37,933 nt of DNA from Pseudoramibacter faecis (GCF_036289405.1 NZ_JAYFFI010000022.1:1-37933), one strand, 5' to 3'. Positions 7,806 to 17,069 are shown, numbered from the stretch's first letter. Numbers and translations are program-made. Notes: generated by a model not told the origin, from the sequence alone.

Positions 7806-8803
7806 ACAATATAACGATTCTTTTATTCCTGTGAATACGAATCTTTCAAAATTAACAACATTAACGCCTGATTCTTGGCTAAACGAAGTCCATACCAGAG
7901 GCCTCACGGAAGAACACCTCAATCAGTATTACACGCAAGGTGTCACACTGGACCCTTTCCGCACGCAGAATCTTCCCCATTGCCAATTCCCAAGGCATTC
8001 GATATAAAATCTTTTTAAAAGACATTGATCTTCCACATCAACTGATTATGAATTTGGTCTATGACCCTATTCGCCTTGGCGTAATTTCGGTTTACCGAAC
8101 CGAAAAGGAAGGCGATTTCCAGCCGGAGGAAATTCAACTGCTTGAGCAGTTAAATCGCTTTATTACACAGCATTATTTAATGGCCTTTTCACAAACAAAC
8201 CTTCACTTGGCCGAAAAGCTTTTTGATTCCTGTTTTCGTGATGCCGCTTTTGGCGTTTTGATCATGGACAGCAAACAAACGATTGTAAAATCCAATCACT
8301 GCGCCCATCGATACTGCCGTGATCTTTACCGCACCCTTTTTCACAATGCCGACGCAGCACTTTCCGAATCAGAAAAAGCCGATTTGTTCATTGAGAATCA
8401 TGTCATTAATCAATTTCGTGAACAGCTTTTAAGCAACGATGATCATATTATTGTCCCCGCAAACAATCAACTTTATGAATTCTGGATCAGTCCTTTCGTA
8501 TCAAGGGATGAAAACTTCGATAAAATTATTTTGAACTACACGCTGTTCATTTTCCGTTCTTCCCATGTGACCAGCGAAGATCGCCTGGATTATTCAAACA
8601 TCAAACAGAAATTAACAGATCGCGAATGGGAAATCGCCGTGCTCATTTCACAAGGGTTGACCAATACAGCCATTGCCGAGAAAACCTATATCAGCCTCAA
8701 CACGGTTAAAACCCATATTCAGCACATTTATGAAAAGTTAAACATTCCCAATCGCGTCTCACTCATGCGATTGCTGTCTGAAGAAGGCAAGGTGCAGTTC
8801 TAA
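7806..8803 (+). pseudogene. LuxR-type transcription regulator, N terminus truncated and frameshifted
   Basis: The open stretch to 8803 ends in a LuxR-family helix-turn-helix (about the last 60 residues: LTDREWEIAVLISQGLTNTA, then SLNTVKTHIQHIYEKL), preceded by a GAF/PAS-like sensing region. Upstream coding sense continues in another frame (DSWLNEVHTRGLTEEHLNQY at about 7871-7930), so a frameshift lies near 7970-7985. The true start is missing: homology reaches back to the edge of the lpd remnant at about 7806, where a deletion removed the starts of both divergent genes. It probably controlled the adjacent dead operon. A shortened product from a GTG at 7940 cannot be excluded. Confidence 0.7.
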
Positions 8804-8819
8804 AAATCCTGTGAATCAT

Positions 8820-8864
8820 AACCATGCGTTGAACGCATGGTTTGATCAGACCCTATAAGGTCTG
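8820..8864. repeat. Two small hairpins at the 3' edge of IS200 relic 3
   Basis: AACCATGCGT/ACGCATGGTT (8820-8829, 8833-8842) and CAGACC/GGTCTG (8848-8853, 8859-8864) follow each other. Such paired hairpins sit at the right end of IS200/IS605 elements. They also lie 17 bases after the regulator stop, but have no T-run. Confidence 0.5.
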
Positions 8865-8868
8865 TCTC

Positions 8869-9138
8869 TTATTTGTATTTCAGATTTGCGTGTCTGTCAA
8901 ATATCATAGCTCTTCAGATATCCCATAAACGACGATACGCTAAAATGAGGCGGGATCTCAACAAGCATATGGATATGATCAGGACAGCATTCCGACTCAA
9001 TGATATTTCCCTCTTCCCTCCGACTTAACTCTCTAAGTATTTTCCCCAGATTATTTGTCTTCAATACTTCGGTGCGAATACAATGTAATACTTGCGCCGC
9101 CACTTCCTATGAGATAAACTTTGCATGTCATTTTTCAT
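8869..9138 (-). pseudogene. tnpA: IS200-type transposase tnpA, truncated (relic 3)
   Basis: The minus strand starts at an ATG at 9138 with GGAGG before it: MKNDMQSLSHRKWRRKYYIVFAPKY then a stop. After a deletion with frame change the protein resumes (LGKILRELSRREEGNIIE) with an intact HUH motif DHIHML and IPPHFSVSSFMGYLKS. A further shift gives MIFDRHANLKYK and an in-frame stop at 8869. The Tyr-bearing C-terminal helix is missing, so it is dead. Unlike relic 1 the HUH site is kept, so the two decayed independently. Confidence 0.85.
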
Positions 9139-9262
9139 GACGTAACCTCCTATGTTCGTTTTTGTGGTTGGCAGGCCACATTTAGCATATCATAGGAGAT
9201 TAATTACCTATACTAAAGCATTTTTGCCGACCCCCAGTTGAACTGGGAGTTTTTATCGCTTA
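9139..9262 (-). mobile_element. Left-end hairpins of IS200 relic 3
   Basis: Bases after the tnpA start hold CTCCTATG/CATAGGAG (about 9147-9154 and 9190-9198), a TGG..CCA inner hairpin, CCCAGT/ACTGGG (9233-9238, 9242-9247) followed on the plus strand by AGTTTTTAT, and the palindrome TCGCTTAAGCGA. They match the style of the left end in relic 2. The CCCAGT hairpin could end plus-strand transcripts. Confidence 0.5.
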
Positions 9263-9271
9263 AGCGACAAT

Positions 9272-9307
9272 AAAAACACCCCACTTGCTTTAAAAACAAA
9301 TGGGGTG
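9272..9307 (-). terminator. Terminator of pyruvate carboxylase
   Basis: Minus-strand CACCCCATTTG / CAAGTGGGGTG (stem 9297-9307 with 9277-9287, one mismatch) followed by TTTTTATTG, about 55 bases past the pyc stop. Confidence 0.85.
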
Positions 9308-9362
9308 AAGATTGTCATATCCCAACAAGAGATCACATCACTATTTTCTATCCAATTTTTGT

Positions 9363-12300
9363 TTATGCCAAGGTCATCATCAATTCGCCGGATTCCACCT
9401 TCTGCCCTTCAGAGACATAAATGGCGCCGACCGTGCCGTTTGCTGTCGCGACAATTTCCGTTTCCATTTTCATCGCTTCCACCACTGCAAGCGCCTGATT
9501 TTCCTTCACCGCATCGCCTTCGTTCACGAGCACCTTCAAAACGGTCCCCGGGATACCGGAGCCGATTTCCTTTTTGTTATTCGGATCGGCCTTGAGCATT
9601 TTGCTCTTGGTCTGAGACGAAAGCGAATAGCGGTCTTCCACTTTGATCTGCCGGCGGAAGCCGTCGATTTCAAAGGTGACCGTGCGTTCACCATCTTCAT
9701 CCGGATCGCCGATTTTAATCAAGGCAATCATATGCCGCTTGCCGTCTTCCACTTCAACTTCCGTCATTTCACCTTCGCGCAAGCCGTAGAAGAAAGCGTG
9801 GCTTTCCATGCGTTCGAGGTCGCCGTATTCTTTGCGGAATCTCAGATAATCCTTATAGACCTTCGGATAAAGCGCCGCGGACATCACCTCGCGGTCGGTG
9901 AGATCCTTGCCGAACTCATCCTTAAATTCTTTGCGAATGGCGTCAAAATCCTCGTCCGGCAAAAGTGTTCCCGGCCGCACCGTAATAGGCTTCTGCCCTT
10001 TGAGCACGATCTTTTGCAGCCGTTTGTTAAAGCCGCCGGCCGGCTGACCGATCATCCCTTTGAAGAAATCGACCACCGAATTCGGGAAAGCCAAATCCTT
10101 GCCCTTGGTGTAAATATTATCAGCGTCGAGATCATTTTGCACCATAAAGATTGCCAAATCCCCGTTGACTTTGGAAGACGGCGTCACCTTCACGATATCG
10201 CCTAGCAGTTGATTGGCTACCTTATACATTTCTTTGACGTCGTTAAACTTGTGCCCCAGGCCAAAGCTTTCCACCTGACTCTTCAGATTGGAATACTGGC
10301 CGCCGGGAATTTCCATTTCGTAAATTTCTGTGCTGCCACTTTTGAGACCACTTTCAAATTTGCTGTAGGTCGGCCGCATACCCACCCAATAATCCGAAAG
10401 CTTTTGCAAGTCATGATCGTCCAGCTGGGTATCATAAGGTGAGTGCTTAAGCGCTGCCACCAATGAGTTGAGGCTCGGCTGTGCCGTGAGGCCACTCATG
10501 CCGGAAAGCGCCGCATCCACAATGTCTGCACCACCGAGCGCCGCCATGAGCTCAGCCGCCACGCCGTTGCCCGCCGTATCGTGGGTGTGGAAATGAATCG
10601 GCATCTTCACCTCGCTCTTCAAGGTGGAAATGAGTTTTTTGGCTGCCGCCGGTTTGCACAGGGCCGACATATCTTTAATCGCCAGAATATGGGCCCCGGT
10701 CTTTTCGATTTCGTGGGCCATCCTGACGTAATAATCCAAATTATATTTGGTTTTAGTTGTGTCGAGAATATCCCCCGTGTAGCACATGGCCACCTCGGCA
10801 ATCTTACCGGTTTTAAGCACCTCTTCGATGGAAACCTTCATCCCTTCCATCCAGTTGAGGGAGTCGAAAATACGGAACACATCGATACCGGAGGCCGCCG
10901 ATTGACGGATGAATTCCCGGATCACTTTGTCCGGATAGTTTTTATATCCCACGGCGTTGGCCCCGCGCAAAAGCATCTGGAAACAGATATTCGGAATGGC
11001 TTCCCGCAGTTCGTCGAGGCGCTGCCAGGGCGATTCCTTCAGAAAGTTATAGGCCACGTCAAAGGTCGCGCCGCCCCACATCTCGAGGGAGAACAGATCG
11101 CGTTCAAGCCAGGCCGTCTGCCTGGCCACTCGGGTCATATCATGAGATCGAACCCGCGTCGCCACCAGCGACTGATGGGCATCGCGCAGTGTCGTGTCGG
11201 TGATCAGCAGCCGGTCCTGCGCTTTAATCCAGTTCACCAGGCCATCGGGTCCCTTTTCGTCTAGGATCTGCTTGGTTCCCCGCAGTGCGCCGATTTCCAC
11301 CTCCTCCGGAATGACCGGCAATGCCGGCTCACGCAGCTCCGGTTTTTCACCAAAAGTTTCGTTCACCACGATGTCGCCGATATAACGCATCGTGTTATAA
11401 GCTTGGCTGTTCTGTTCATTAATATCGAAGAGTTCCGGATGTTCGTCGATAAACTTCGTATTGCATTTCCCGGCCTTAAAAAGCGGATGCTCCAAAACAT
11501 TGATCAGAAAATCTTTGTTGGTTTCGACTCCTTCGATAATGGTTTCTTTGAGTGCGCGCAGCGCTTTGCGGCGAGTGTCCTCAAAACTGCGACCATACGC
11601 TGTGCATTTTACCAAAAGGCTATCGTAATAGGGCGAGATCACCGAGCCGGTGAATCCGTTGCCGCCGTCAAGACGCACCCCTGGACCGCTGGCCGTCCGA
11701 TACACATCGATCTGGCCGGTATCCGGCATAAAGTGCATCTTCGGATTTTCGGTGGTCACCCGGCATTGAATAGCGTAGCCGCGGGTCGCGATCGCCTTCT
11801 GGGAAGGAATGTCGATTTCCTTGGAATCCAGCGCATAGCCTTCGGCGATTTGAATCTGTGCCTGCACGATATCGATGCCCGTCACCAGCTCCGTCACCGT
11901 GTGTTCCACCTGGATACGGGGGTTCATTTCGATGAAATAGTGATGGCCGTGTTTATCGATTAAAAACTCGATAGTCCCGGCCGAGCAGTAATTCACCGAT
12001 TTGGCGAGCCTGATCGCATCAGCACAGATTTCCTGTCGTTTTTCTTCGGATAAAAACAGCGAGGGCGTGAACTCAATCACCTTCTGGTGACGGCGCTGAA
12101 TCGAGCAGTCTCTTTCAAACAGATGGACCACGTTGCCATCCTGGTCGCCCAACACCTGTACTTCCACGTGCTTGGGTTCTTCCAGATATTTTTCGACGAA
12201 AATGGTACCATCGCCGAAAGCCTTCGTCGCTTCCGAAACTGCAGAATGATATTCCTTGAGCAACTGCTTTTCATCGCGAACGATGCGCATGCCGCGCCCC

Positions 12301-12800
12301 CCGCCGCCGGCCGCTGCCTTCAAAATGATCGGATAGCCGGCGGCCTTGGCAAATTCGATGGCCTGTTCGTCCGTTTCAATCGGCTTTTCCACACCGGGGA
12401 TTGTCGGCACATCCACTTGCTTCGCCATGATTTTGGACTGGATTTTGTCGCCCATCTGTTCCATCATAGCGCGGGTCGGTCCGATAAAAGCAATCCCTGC
12501 TTCCTCACATCTTTTAGCAAAAGCCGGATTTTCCGACAAGAAGCCGTAGCCCGGGTGAATGGCGTCCGCCCCTTTTTCGAGGGCAAGCGCAATGATTTTA
12601 TCAATATCCAGATAAGCCTGCACCGGTCCGCCGGCCGAGGTGATGCGGTATGCTTCGTCCGCTTTGGTCCTGAACAGCGACATCTTATCTTCCTGTGCGT
12701 AAATCGCAATGGTCGAAATGCCCAATTCATGGCAGGCGCGGATGATGCGAATCGCAATCTCGCCGCGATTGGCAATCAATACCTTTTTAAATCTTTTCAT
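9363..12800 (-). CDS. pyc: Pyruvate carboxylase
   Basis: 1145 residues, the full single-chain form. Order: biotin carboxylase (about 1-450; IANRGEIAIRIIRACHELG at the start, the ATP loop GGGGRGM, EMNPRIQVEHTVTE), the TIM-barrel carboxyltransferase (about 520-800; DTTLRDAHQSL, the metal-ligand segment HFHTHDT), the PYC/oxaloacetate-decarboxylase conserved domain, and a C-terminal biotinyl domain with VVEAMKMET, the biotinylated Lys being near residue 1111. It makes oxaloacetate from pyruvate, bicarbonate and ATP. The start at 12800 is set by AAAGGAGC eight bases upstream; an in-frame ATG at 12884 lies inside the -10 box and is rejected. Monocistronic, with its own promoter and terminator. Confidence 0.97.
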   Translation of the reverse strand: MKRFKKVLIANRGEIAIRIIRACHELGISTIAIYAQEDKMSLFRTKADEAYRITSAGGPVQAYLDIDKIIALALEKGADAIHPGYGFLSENPAFAKRCEEAGIAFIGPTRAMMEQMGDKIQSKIMAKQVDVPTIPGVEKPIETDEQAIEFAKAAGYPIILKAAAGGGGRGMRIVRDEKQLLKEYHSAVSEATKAFGDGTIFVEKYLEEPKHVEVQVLGDQDGNVVHLFERDCSIQRRHQKVIEFTPSLFLSEEKRQEICADAIRLAKSVNYCSAGTIEFLIDKHGHHYFIEMNPRIQVEHTVTELVTGIDIVQAQIQIAEGYALDSKEIDIPSQKAIATRGYAIQCRVTTENPKMHFMPDTGQIDVYRTASGPGVRLDGGNGFTGSVISPYYDSLLVKCTAYGRSFEDTRRKALRALKETIIEGVETNKDFLINVLEHPLFKAGKCNTKFIDEHPELFDINEQNSQAYNTMRYIGDIVVNETFGEKPELREPALPVIPEEVEIGALRGTKQILDEKGPDGLVNWIKAQDRLLITDTTLRDAHQSLVATRVRSHDMTRVARQTAWLERDLFSLEMWGGATFDVAYNFLKESPWQRLDELREAIPNICFQMLLRGANAVGYKNYPDKVIREFIRQSAASGIDVFRIFDSLNWMEGMKVSIEEVLKTGKIAEVAMCYTGDILDTTKTKYNLDYYVRMAHEIEKTGAHILAIKDMSALCKPAAAKKLISTLKSEVKMPIHFHTHDTAGNGVAAELMAALGGADIVDAALSGMSGLTAQPSLNSLVAALKHSPYDTQLDDHDLQKLSDYWVGMRPTYSKFESGLKSGSTEIYEMEIPGGQYSNLKSQVESFGLGHKFNDVKEMYKVANQLLGDIVKVTPSSKVNGDLAIFMVQNDLDADNIYTKGKDLAFPNSVVDFFKGMIGQPAGGFNKRLQKIVLKGQKPITVRPGTLLPDEDFDAIRKEFKDEFGKDLTDREVMSAALYPKVYKDYLRFRKEYGDLERMESHAFFYGLREGEMTEVEVEDGKRHMIALIKIGDPDEDGERTVTFEIDGFRRQIKVEDRYSLSSQTKSKMLKADPNNKKEIGSGIPGTVLKVLVNEGDAVKENQALAVVEAMKMETEIVATANGTVGAIYVSEGQKVESGELMMTLA

Positions 12801-12882
12801 GATGCTCCTTTCAGCTCGATATGTCTTGTTGTCTAATTCATTTCTGTATGCCATGGTCTTCGGTAAATGATAAATTTGAGCC

Positions 12883-12912
12883 ATTATACCCTATCGGATA
12901 ACGACTTTGCAA
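12883..12912 (-). promoter_or_regulatory. Sigma-A promoter of pyc
   Basis: Minus strand: TTGCAA (12912-12907), 18-base spacer, TATAAT (12888-12883). The leader before the ATG at 12800 is about 75 bases. No riboswitch fold is obvious in it. Confidence 0.65.
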
Positions 12913-12966
12913 AATTTATTTAGCCTGTTGTCGCCCTTCAATATTAAAACAGGAAGACAACGGTTT

Positions 12967-13314
12967 TTATTCAGAACGCGGATATCCCTCTGCCTCAGCG
13001 GCGTCCATTTCGGCAATAAGCGTCGCTTCCAGATCCTTGCACTGATCCATCAGATGCTGGAGAAACGCACGGTAATAATGGCCGTAAGCCTCTGGATTTT
13101 TCAGCCGGGACACGTTTTTGTCAATCACGGCCTTTTCCCGTACCGCGTCGAAAATCGGCTGATGCCTCGCGTACTTGTAGCGCGCCACCGCCGTCGCGCA
13201 ATTCAAGCGCGCTTCATAGAGCACGGCCATCCGCCGATCGATGGCGTCGATGGATTCGCGAATCGCATTTAAATTTTCCGAATTTGCTGCGGTGTTTGTC
13301 AAATACCCGCTCAT
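12967..13314 (-). CDS. Chorismate mutase (AroQ type)
   Basis: 115 residues, all helical. It has the family pattern LNAIRESIDAIDRRMAVLYEAR near the start (Arg and Asp of helix 1), then VARYKYARHQPIFDAVREKAV and a third helix HYYRAFLQHLMDQC. It converts chorismate to prephenate, the first step towards Phe and Tyr. The start at 13314 overlaps the aroC stop as ATGA, with GGAGG ten bases before, so the two are translationally coupled. It is last in the aro operon; no prephenate dehydratase or dehydrogenase domain is fused to it. No clear terminator follows before the pyc promoter. Confidence 0.85.
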   Translation of the reverse strand: MSGYLTNTAANSENLNAIRESIDAIDRRMAVLYEARLNCATAVARYKYARHQPIFDAVREKAVIDKNVSRLKNPEAYGHYYRAFLQHLMDQCKDLEATLIAEMDAAEAEGYPRSE

Positions 13315-14396
13315 CGGCCACCCTCCAAAATCAAATCGAGCAGACAAAGCGCCGTCACCGCTTCCACCACCGGGATCGCTCGGAGCACAATACAGGGATC
13401 GTGCCGCCCGGCGATTTCAATCGTCGTGTCTTCCCGCCGGATCATATCGATCGTCGCCTGCGACTGAGCGATGGACGGCGTGGGTTTAAACGCCACACGA
13501 AAGACCAGCGGCATGCCGTTGGTGATGCCGCCGTTGACACCGCCGTTGTGGTTGGTCCACGTCTTTACCTGATCACCATCCATATAAAAGGCATCGTTCG
13601 CCTCGGAGCCGAGCATCCCGCTCATGGCAAAACCCGAGCCGAATTCAACCCCTTTGACAGCAGGAATGGCAAAGAGCAACGCGGCAAGCCGGCTTTCCAC
13701 CGTTTCAAACATCGGCGAGCCCAGCCCGCCGGGCACCCCGGTGACATAGCCCTCAATGATGCCGCCCACCGAATCTTTATCTGCGCGCGCTTCGGATACC
13801 GCCGCCTGCATCTTGGGGATACGGCTTTCGTCGATCACCGGCCAGTTTGCGTCGCAATACTGCAAATCGACGTAAGCTTCCGGCGCGACGATCGATTCAT
13901 CTGTCACGCCTCCGATGCAAAGAATCCGCGAACCTATCTGCAGCCCGTCGATTGTCACCGCCAACACCTGCTTAGCCACCGCTCCGGCAAAAACAATCGG
14001 CGCCGTCAGCCGACCGGAAAAATGGCCGCCGCCGCGATAATCCTGATAGCCGCCGTATTTGAGCCACGCGGTATAATCCGCGTGGCCCGGACGCATTTTA
14101 TCCTTTGTTCCGGCGTAATCCCCCGAGCGGGTGTTGCCATTTTCGATGATGCCCGTCAGCGGCGTCCCTGTGGTGTGCCCTTCAAAATATCCGGAAACAA
14201 TATTAACAGCATCCGCCTCTTTGCGCGGCGTCGCCAAGGCTTTTCCCCGGGATGCCCGGCGGTCCATTTCCTTCGCAATGGCCGCTTCGTCAATGGGAAT
14301 CCCTGCCGGCAGCCCGTCGATCACTGCTCCGATGGCTCTGCCATGGGATTCGCCAAAGACTGAAAGCTTTAAATGATTGCCCCAAAAGGATGTCAT
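13311..14396 (-). CDS. aroC: Chorismate synthase
   Basis: 361 residues, usual length. Signatures: GESHGRAIGAVIDGLPAG near residue 12, then MDRRASRG, GTPLTGIIENGNTRSGDY, RPGHADYTAWLKYG, YRGGGHFSGR, and near the C terminus the IDMIRREDTTIEIAGRHDPC segment. The enzyme removes phosphate from EPSP to give chorismate and needs reduced FMN. The ATG at 14396 overlaps the aroA stop (ATGA) with GGGAGGA upstream; an open extension to 14492 lies within aroA in another frame and is not used. Third gene of aroB-aroA-aroC-chorismate mutase. Confidence 0.96.
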   Translation of the reverse strand: MTSFWGNHLKLSVFGESHGRAIGAVIDGLPAGIPIDEAAIAKEMDRRASRGKALATPRKEADAVNIVSGYFEGHTTGTPLTGIIENGNTRSGDYAGTKDKMRPGHADYTAWLKYGGYQDYRGGGHFSGRLTAPIVFAGAVAKQVLAVTIDGLQIGSRILCIGGVTDESIVAPEAYVDLQYCDANWPVIDESRIPKMQAAVSEARADKDSVGGIIEGYVTGVPGGLGSPMFETVESRLAALLFAIPAVKGVEFGSGFAMSGMLGSEANDAFYMDGDQVKTWTNHNGGVNGGITNGMPLVFRVAFKPTPSIAQSQATIDMIRREDTTIEIAGRHDPCIVLRAIPVVEAVTALCLLDLILEGGR

Positions 14397-15676
14397 GTCA
14401 ATTGTCCTCCCATTTTCACAAAATCTTCCCAAAATTCGGGATAGGATTTTTGCACCGCTTCTGCCCCATCGAGCACCACCGGTGCTGCGCACACAGTCGA
14501 TACCGCGGCCAGTGCCATCGCCACCCGATGATCGTTAAAACTCGAGACGCAGCCGCCCTTCAGGGGCCGGCCGCCACGAATCACAAGGCCTTCCGGCTTT
14601 TCTTTCACATCGGCTCCCAGGGTGGTGAGGACCGTTGTCATAGCCTCCAGCCGGTCCGACTCCTTCAGGCGAAGACGGCCGGCACCGACGATTCGACTTG
14701 TTCCGGAAGCCGCCGCTGCCAATGCCGCGAGTACGGGCACCAGATCCGGACACTGGCTCACATTCATTTCGATACCGCGAAGCCGACCGGGTCTGGCACA
14801 AAAGCCATCGGCCGTCTGTGTGATGTCACCGCCCATTTCACGTATCCAATCAACAATGCGGGCGTCGCCTTGAGCCGAATCGAAGGGCAATCCCCGACAG
14901 GCCACCGGTCCGCTCAGCACCCCCATAGCCAGCCAAAACGCCGCCTGAGAATAGTCACCTTCCACGGTGAACACACCGGGCGCATAGTGCTGTCTGCCCG
15001 CAATGCGGTAATGCCTGAAGTCCGCACTGACATCAACGACAATCCCCGCCTGCCTCAGCACCGCCAATGTGATAGCCACATAGGGCGCCGATTCCATTTC
15101 GGTGGTCACATGAATGGTTGAATCGCTGTTCAGGAGCGGCAGCGCGAAAAGCAACCCTGTAATAAACTGAGACGAAAGATTTCCCGGCAGCACAAAATGC
15201 CCTGGCTGAAGACCGCCGTCCAGTGTCAATGGCAGCTCCCGATCTTCCGGCGCCTTCCACTGCACGCCGTGCGCGGTAAAATTCTCCCGGAAGGGACCCA
15301 TAGGGCGCTCACTCAACCGCCCTTCACCGGTGATGTGCAAATCCCGCGCACGCATTCCCGCCAATGGCAGAATAAAACGCAAGGTTGAACCCGACTCCCG
15401 GCAATGAATGGTCGCCCCGGCCGCTGCCTTCGGACGATCACAGCCACAGATCGTTAACGTTACCAGCCCGCGGGACTCCGCCGTACTTTCAATATGCGCG
15501 CCCAGCGCTTCCATCGCGGCGCAGGTCGCCTTTAAATCCCCCGACAAGAGCACGTGATGCACGATGCTTTCGCCTTTAGCCAGCGCCGCGGCCATCACCA
15601 TGCGATGGCTTACACTCTTCGACGGCGGCGCGACGATTTCGCCGCAAATAGGGTGCGGTTCCAGGATTTGTCTCAT
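14393..15676 (-). CDS. aroA: 3-phosphoshikimate 1-carboxyvinyltransferase (EPSP synthase)
   Basis: 427 residues with the two-domain inside-out barrel. PPSKSVSHR (17-25) binds shikimate-3-phosphate, RESGSTLRF follows near 93-101, LSERPMGP, LPGNLSSQFITGLL, LKESDRL and the C-terminal NDHRVAMA and QKSYPEFWEDF are all present, so every active-site block looks intact. It transfers enolpyruvyl from PEP to shikimate-3-phosphate. The region after RESGSTLRF (ILPLAGMRA) resembles the class II type more than the E. coli type (inference from a few residues). AGGAGGT lies before the ATG, 9 bases after aroB. Confidence 0.96.
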   Translation of the reverse strand: MRQILEPHPICGEIVAPPSKSVSHRMVMAAALAKGESIVHHVLLSGDLKATCAAMEALGAHIESTAESRGLVTLTICGCDRPKAAAGATIHCRESGSTLRFILPLAGMRARDLHITGEGRLSERPMGPFRENFTAHGVQWKAPEDRELPLTLDGGLQPGHFVLPGNLSSQFITGLLFALPLLNSDSTIHVTTEMESAPYVAITLAVLRQAGIVVDVSADFRHYRIAGRQHYAPGVFTVEGDYSQAAFWLAMGVLSGPVACRGLPFDSAQGDARIVDWIREMGGDITQTADGFCARPGRLRGIEMNVSQCPDLVPVLAALAAAASGTSRIVGAGRLRLKESDRLEAMTTVLTTLGADVKEKPEGLVIRGGRPLKGGCVSSFNDHRVAMALAAVSTVCAAPVVLDGAEAVQKSYPEFWEDFVKMGGQLT

Positions 15677-15685
15677 CCTGACCTC

Positions 15686-16759
15686 CTATTCCGCCTGGAA
15701 CAATTCGATAGCCATGTTCTTGTGCACCCGCACAATTTCCGCCGTGCCGATTTGAGGCATCACGCAAAGATTAAGCACATCGCCTTCAAATTTTTTATCA
15801 TTTTGCAAAATTGCATTGACGCGGTCAAGATCCATCTCCGGTAATTCCTTGGGCAAACCATAAGTATCGAGGATCTGCCCCAAATTGGCCAGATCTTCTT
15901 CGGACGTGATGCCTTCCCGCACGCTCATCCGCGTGATGTTATACATGCCGATGGCCACTGCTTCGCCATGCGTATAGGTGCCGTAACCGAAATAGTTTTC
16001 GATCACGTGGCCGATGGTATGCCCGAAATTCAAAATGCGGCGAATGCCGGATTCCCGTTCATCTTCTTCAACCACATTGCGCTTAATCTGCAGACATTTG
16101 GCAATCACACTGTCCATGTCGTCCAGCAGATCTTCCTGATACTGGTAGCCGGTGAGGCGTACGAAAAGCTTGCCGGAAGCGATGCAGCCGTATTTGATGA
16201 CTTCGGCCATACCGTCAATGAAGAAACGATCATCCAGCGTTTGGAGGAACACCGGATCCACGAAGACGGCCTCCGCCGGATAAAAAGTCCCCACCATATT
16301 TTTGCCGATATCAAGATCCACTCCGGTTTTATCCCCGACGGCGCTGTCGCTCATCGCAATGAGCGATGTCGGAATCTGATACAGATCGATTCCCCGCATA
16401 TAAGTCGCTGCACAAAAACCTGCCAAATCGCCGATCACGCCGCCGCCGAGCGCTACAATGGCATCGGCCCGGGTCACACCGAACTCCGCCAGCTTATAAT
16501 AAATTTCTTCAGCCTGGCCCAAATTTTTAGTAAGCTCGCCCGGTTCGAGCACAATCTGCTGCACCGTTCCGCCAAAAGAGGCAAATTGCTTAGCAGTACC
16601 CTTCAAATAATAACTGGCGACATTTTCATCGGTGATGATGACAATGGTCCGGTATTTTTTGAACAGGCTGTCGAGCTCAAAGAGATGATCTCTGAGTCCT
16701 TTTTGGATATAAATTTCCGTCTTGTGAACACTTTCTGTTGTGCAGGATAATTTCTTCAC
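15686..16759 (-). CDS. aroB: 3-dehydroquinate synthase
   Basis: 357 residues from a GTG at 16759. The NAD-binding stretch ALGGGVIGDLAGFCAATYMRG, PTSLIAMSDSAVGDKTGVD, the metal site Glu in AEVIKYG and the two later ligands in NFGHTIGHVIE and THGEAVAIGM are all present. It cyclises DAHP to 3-dehydroquinate, step two of the shikimate pathway. GGAAAGGA lies about 9 bases before the GTG; an ATG at 16810 is in frame but has no ribosome site and would add residues not typical of the family. First gene of the operon. The matching DAHP synthase, AroD, AroE and AroK are not in the window. Confidence 0.94.
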   Translation of the reverse strand: MKKLSCTTESVHKTEIYIQKGLRDHLFELDSLFKKYRTIVIITDENVASYYLKGTAKQFASFGGTVQQIVLEPGELTKNLGQAEEIYYKLAEFGVTRADAIVALGGGVIGDLAGFCAATYMRGIDLYQIPTSLIAMSDSAVGDKTGVDLDIGKNMVGTFYPAEAVFVDPVFLQTLDDRFFIDGMAEVIKYGCIASGKLFVRLTGYQYQEDLLDDMDSVIAKCLQIKRNVVEEDERESGIRRILNFGHTIGHVIENYFGYGTYTHGEAVAIGMYNITRMSVREGITSEEDLANLGQILDTYGLPKELPEMDLDRVNAILQNDKKFEGDVLNLCVMPQIGTAEIVRVHKNMAIELFQAE

Positions 16760-16953
16760 GGCACTGATCCTTTCCCATTCTTTTATAATTAACGCACGTT
16801 CGCAACGCATCTGCGCTTTAATTTTATTTGAAAACCAAGCGCTCCTTCACAGAGCTCCTGAACTTTTAAATTCGGTGATGCCGTCTTCATGCGGTGATCC
16901 GATTCTTATTATAAAAGAAAGTTTTGACAAGTGCAATCGTCTGCGACCGAGAA

Positions 16954-16983
16954 TTCGCATTTAACCAAAAAGTATGCTATAAT
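16954..16983 (+). promoter_or_regulatory. Extended -10 promoter of lemA
   Basis: TGCTATAAT (extended -10, hexamer 16978-16983) with a poor -35 TTCGCA 18 bases upstream. Leader of about 80 bases to the lemA ATG. Confidence 0.6.
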
Positions 16984-17069
16984 TAAAAAACTATATTTTA
17001 TCGGTCCCTGGTGCTGTTCTTTCGCGGATGGCGCCACCGCATGACCCATTTCACTTCAGGAGGTTTTTA

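Noticed and set aside
7806..7922. N-terminal 40 residues of the open frame leading into the lpd remnant
   Set aside because: This stretch reads sensibly as regulator on the other strand and shows no E3 similarity.
9312..10205. Long open frames antisense to pyruvate carboxylase (also at 10581-11264 and 12087-12836)
   Set aside because: They mirror the codon pattern of pyc, have no ribosome site and give His/Arg-rich products with no family features.
12801..12884. Longer N terminus for pyruvate carboxylase
   Set aside because: The ATG at 12884 lies inside the -10 box and would not be transcribed; the ATG at 12800 has an AAAGGAGC site and matches the usual start.
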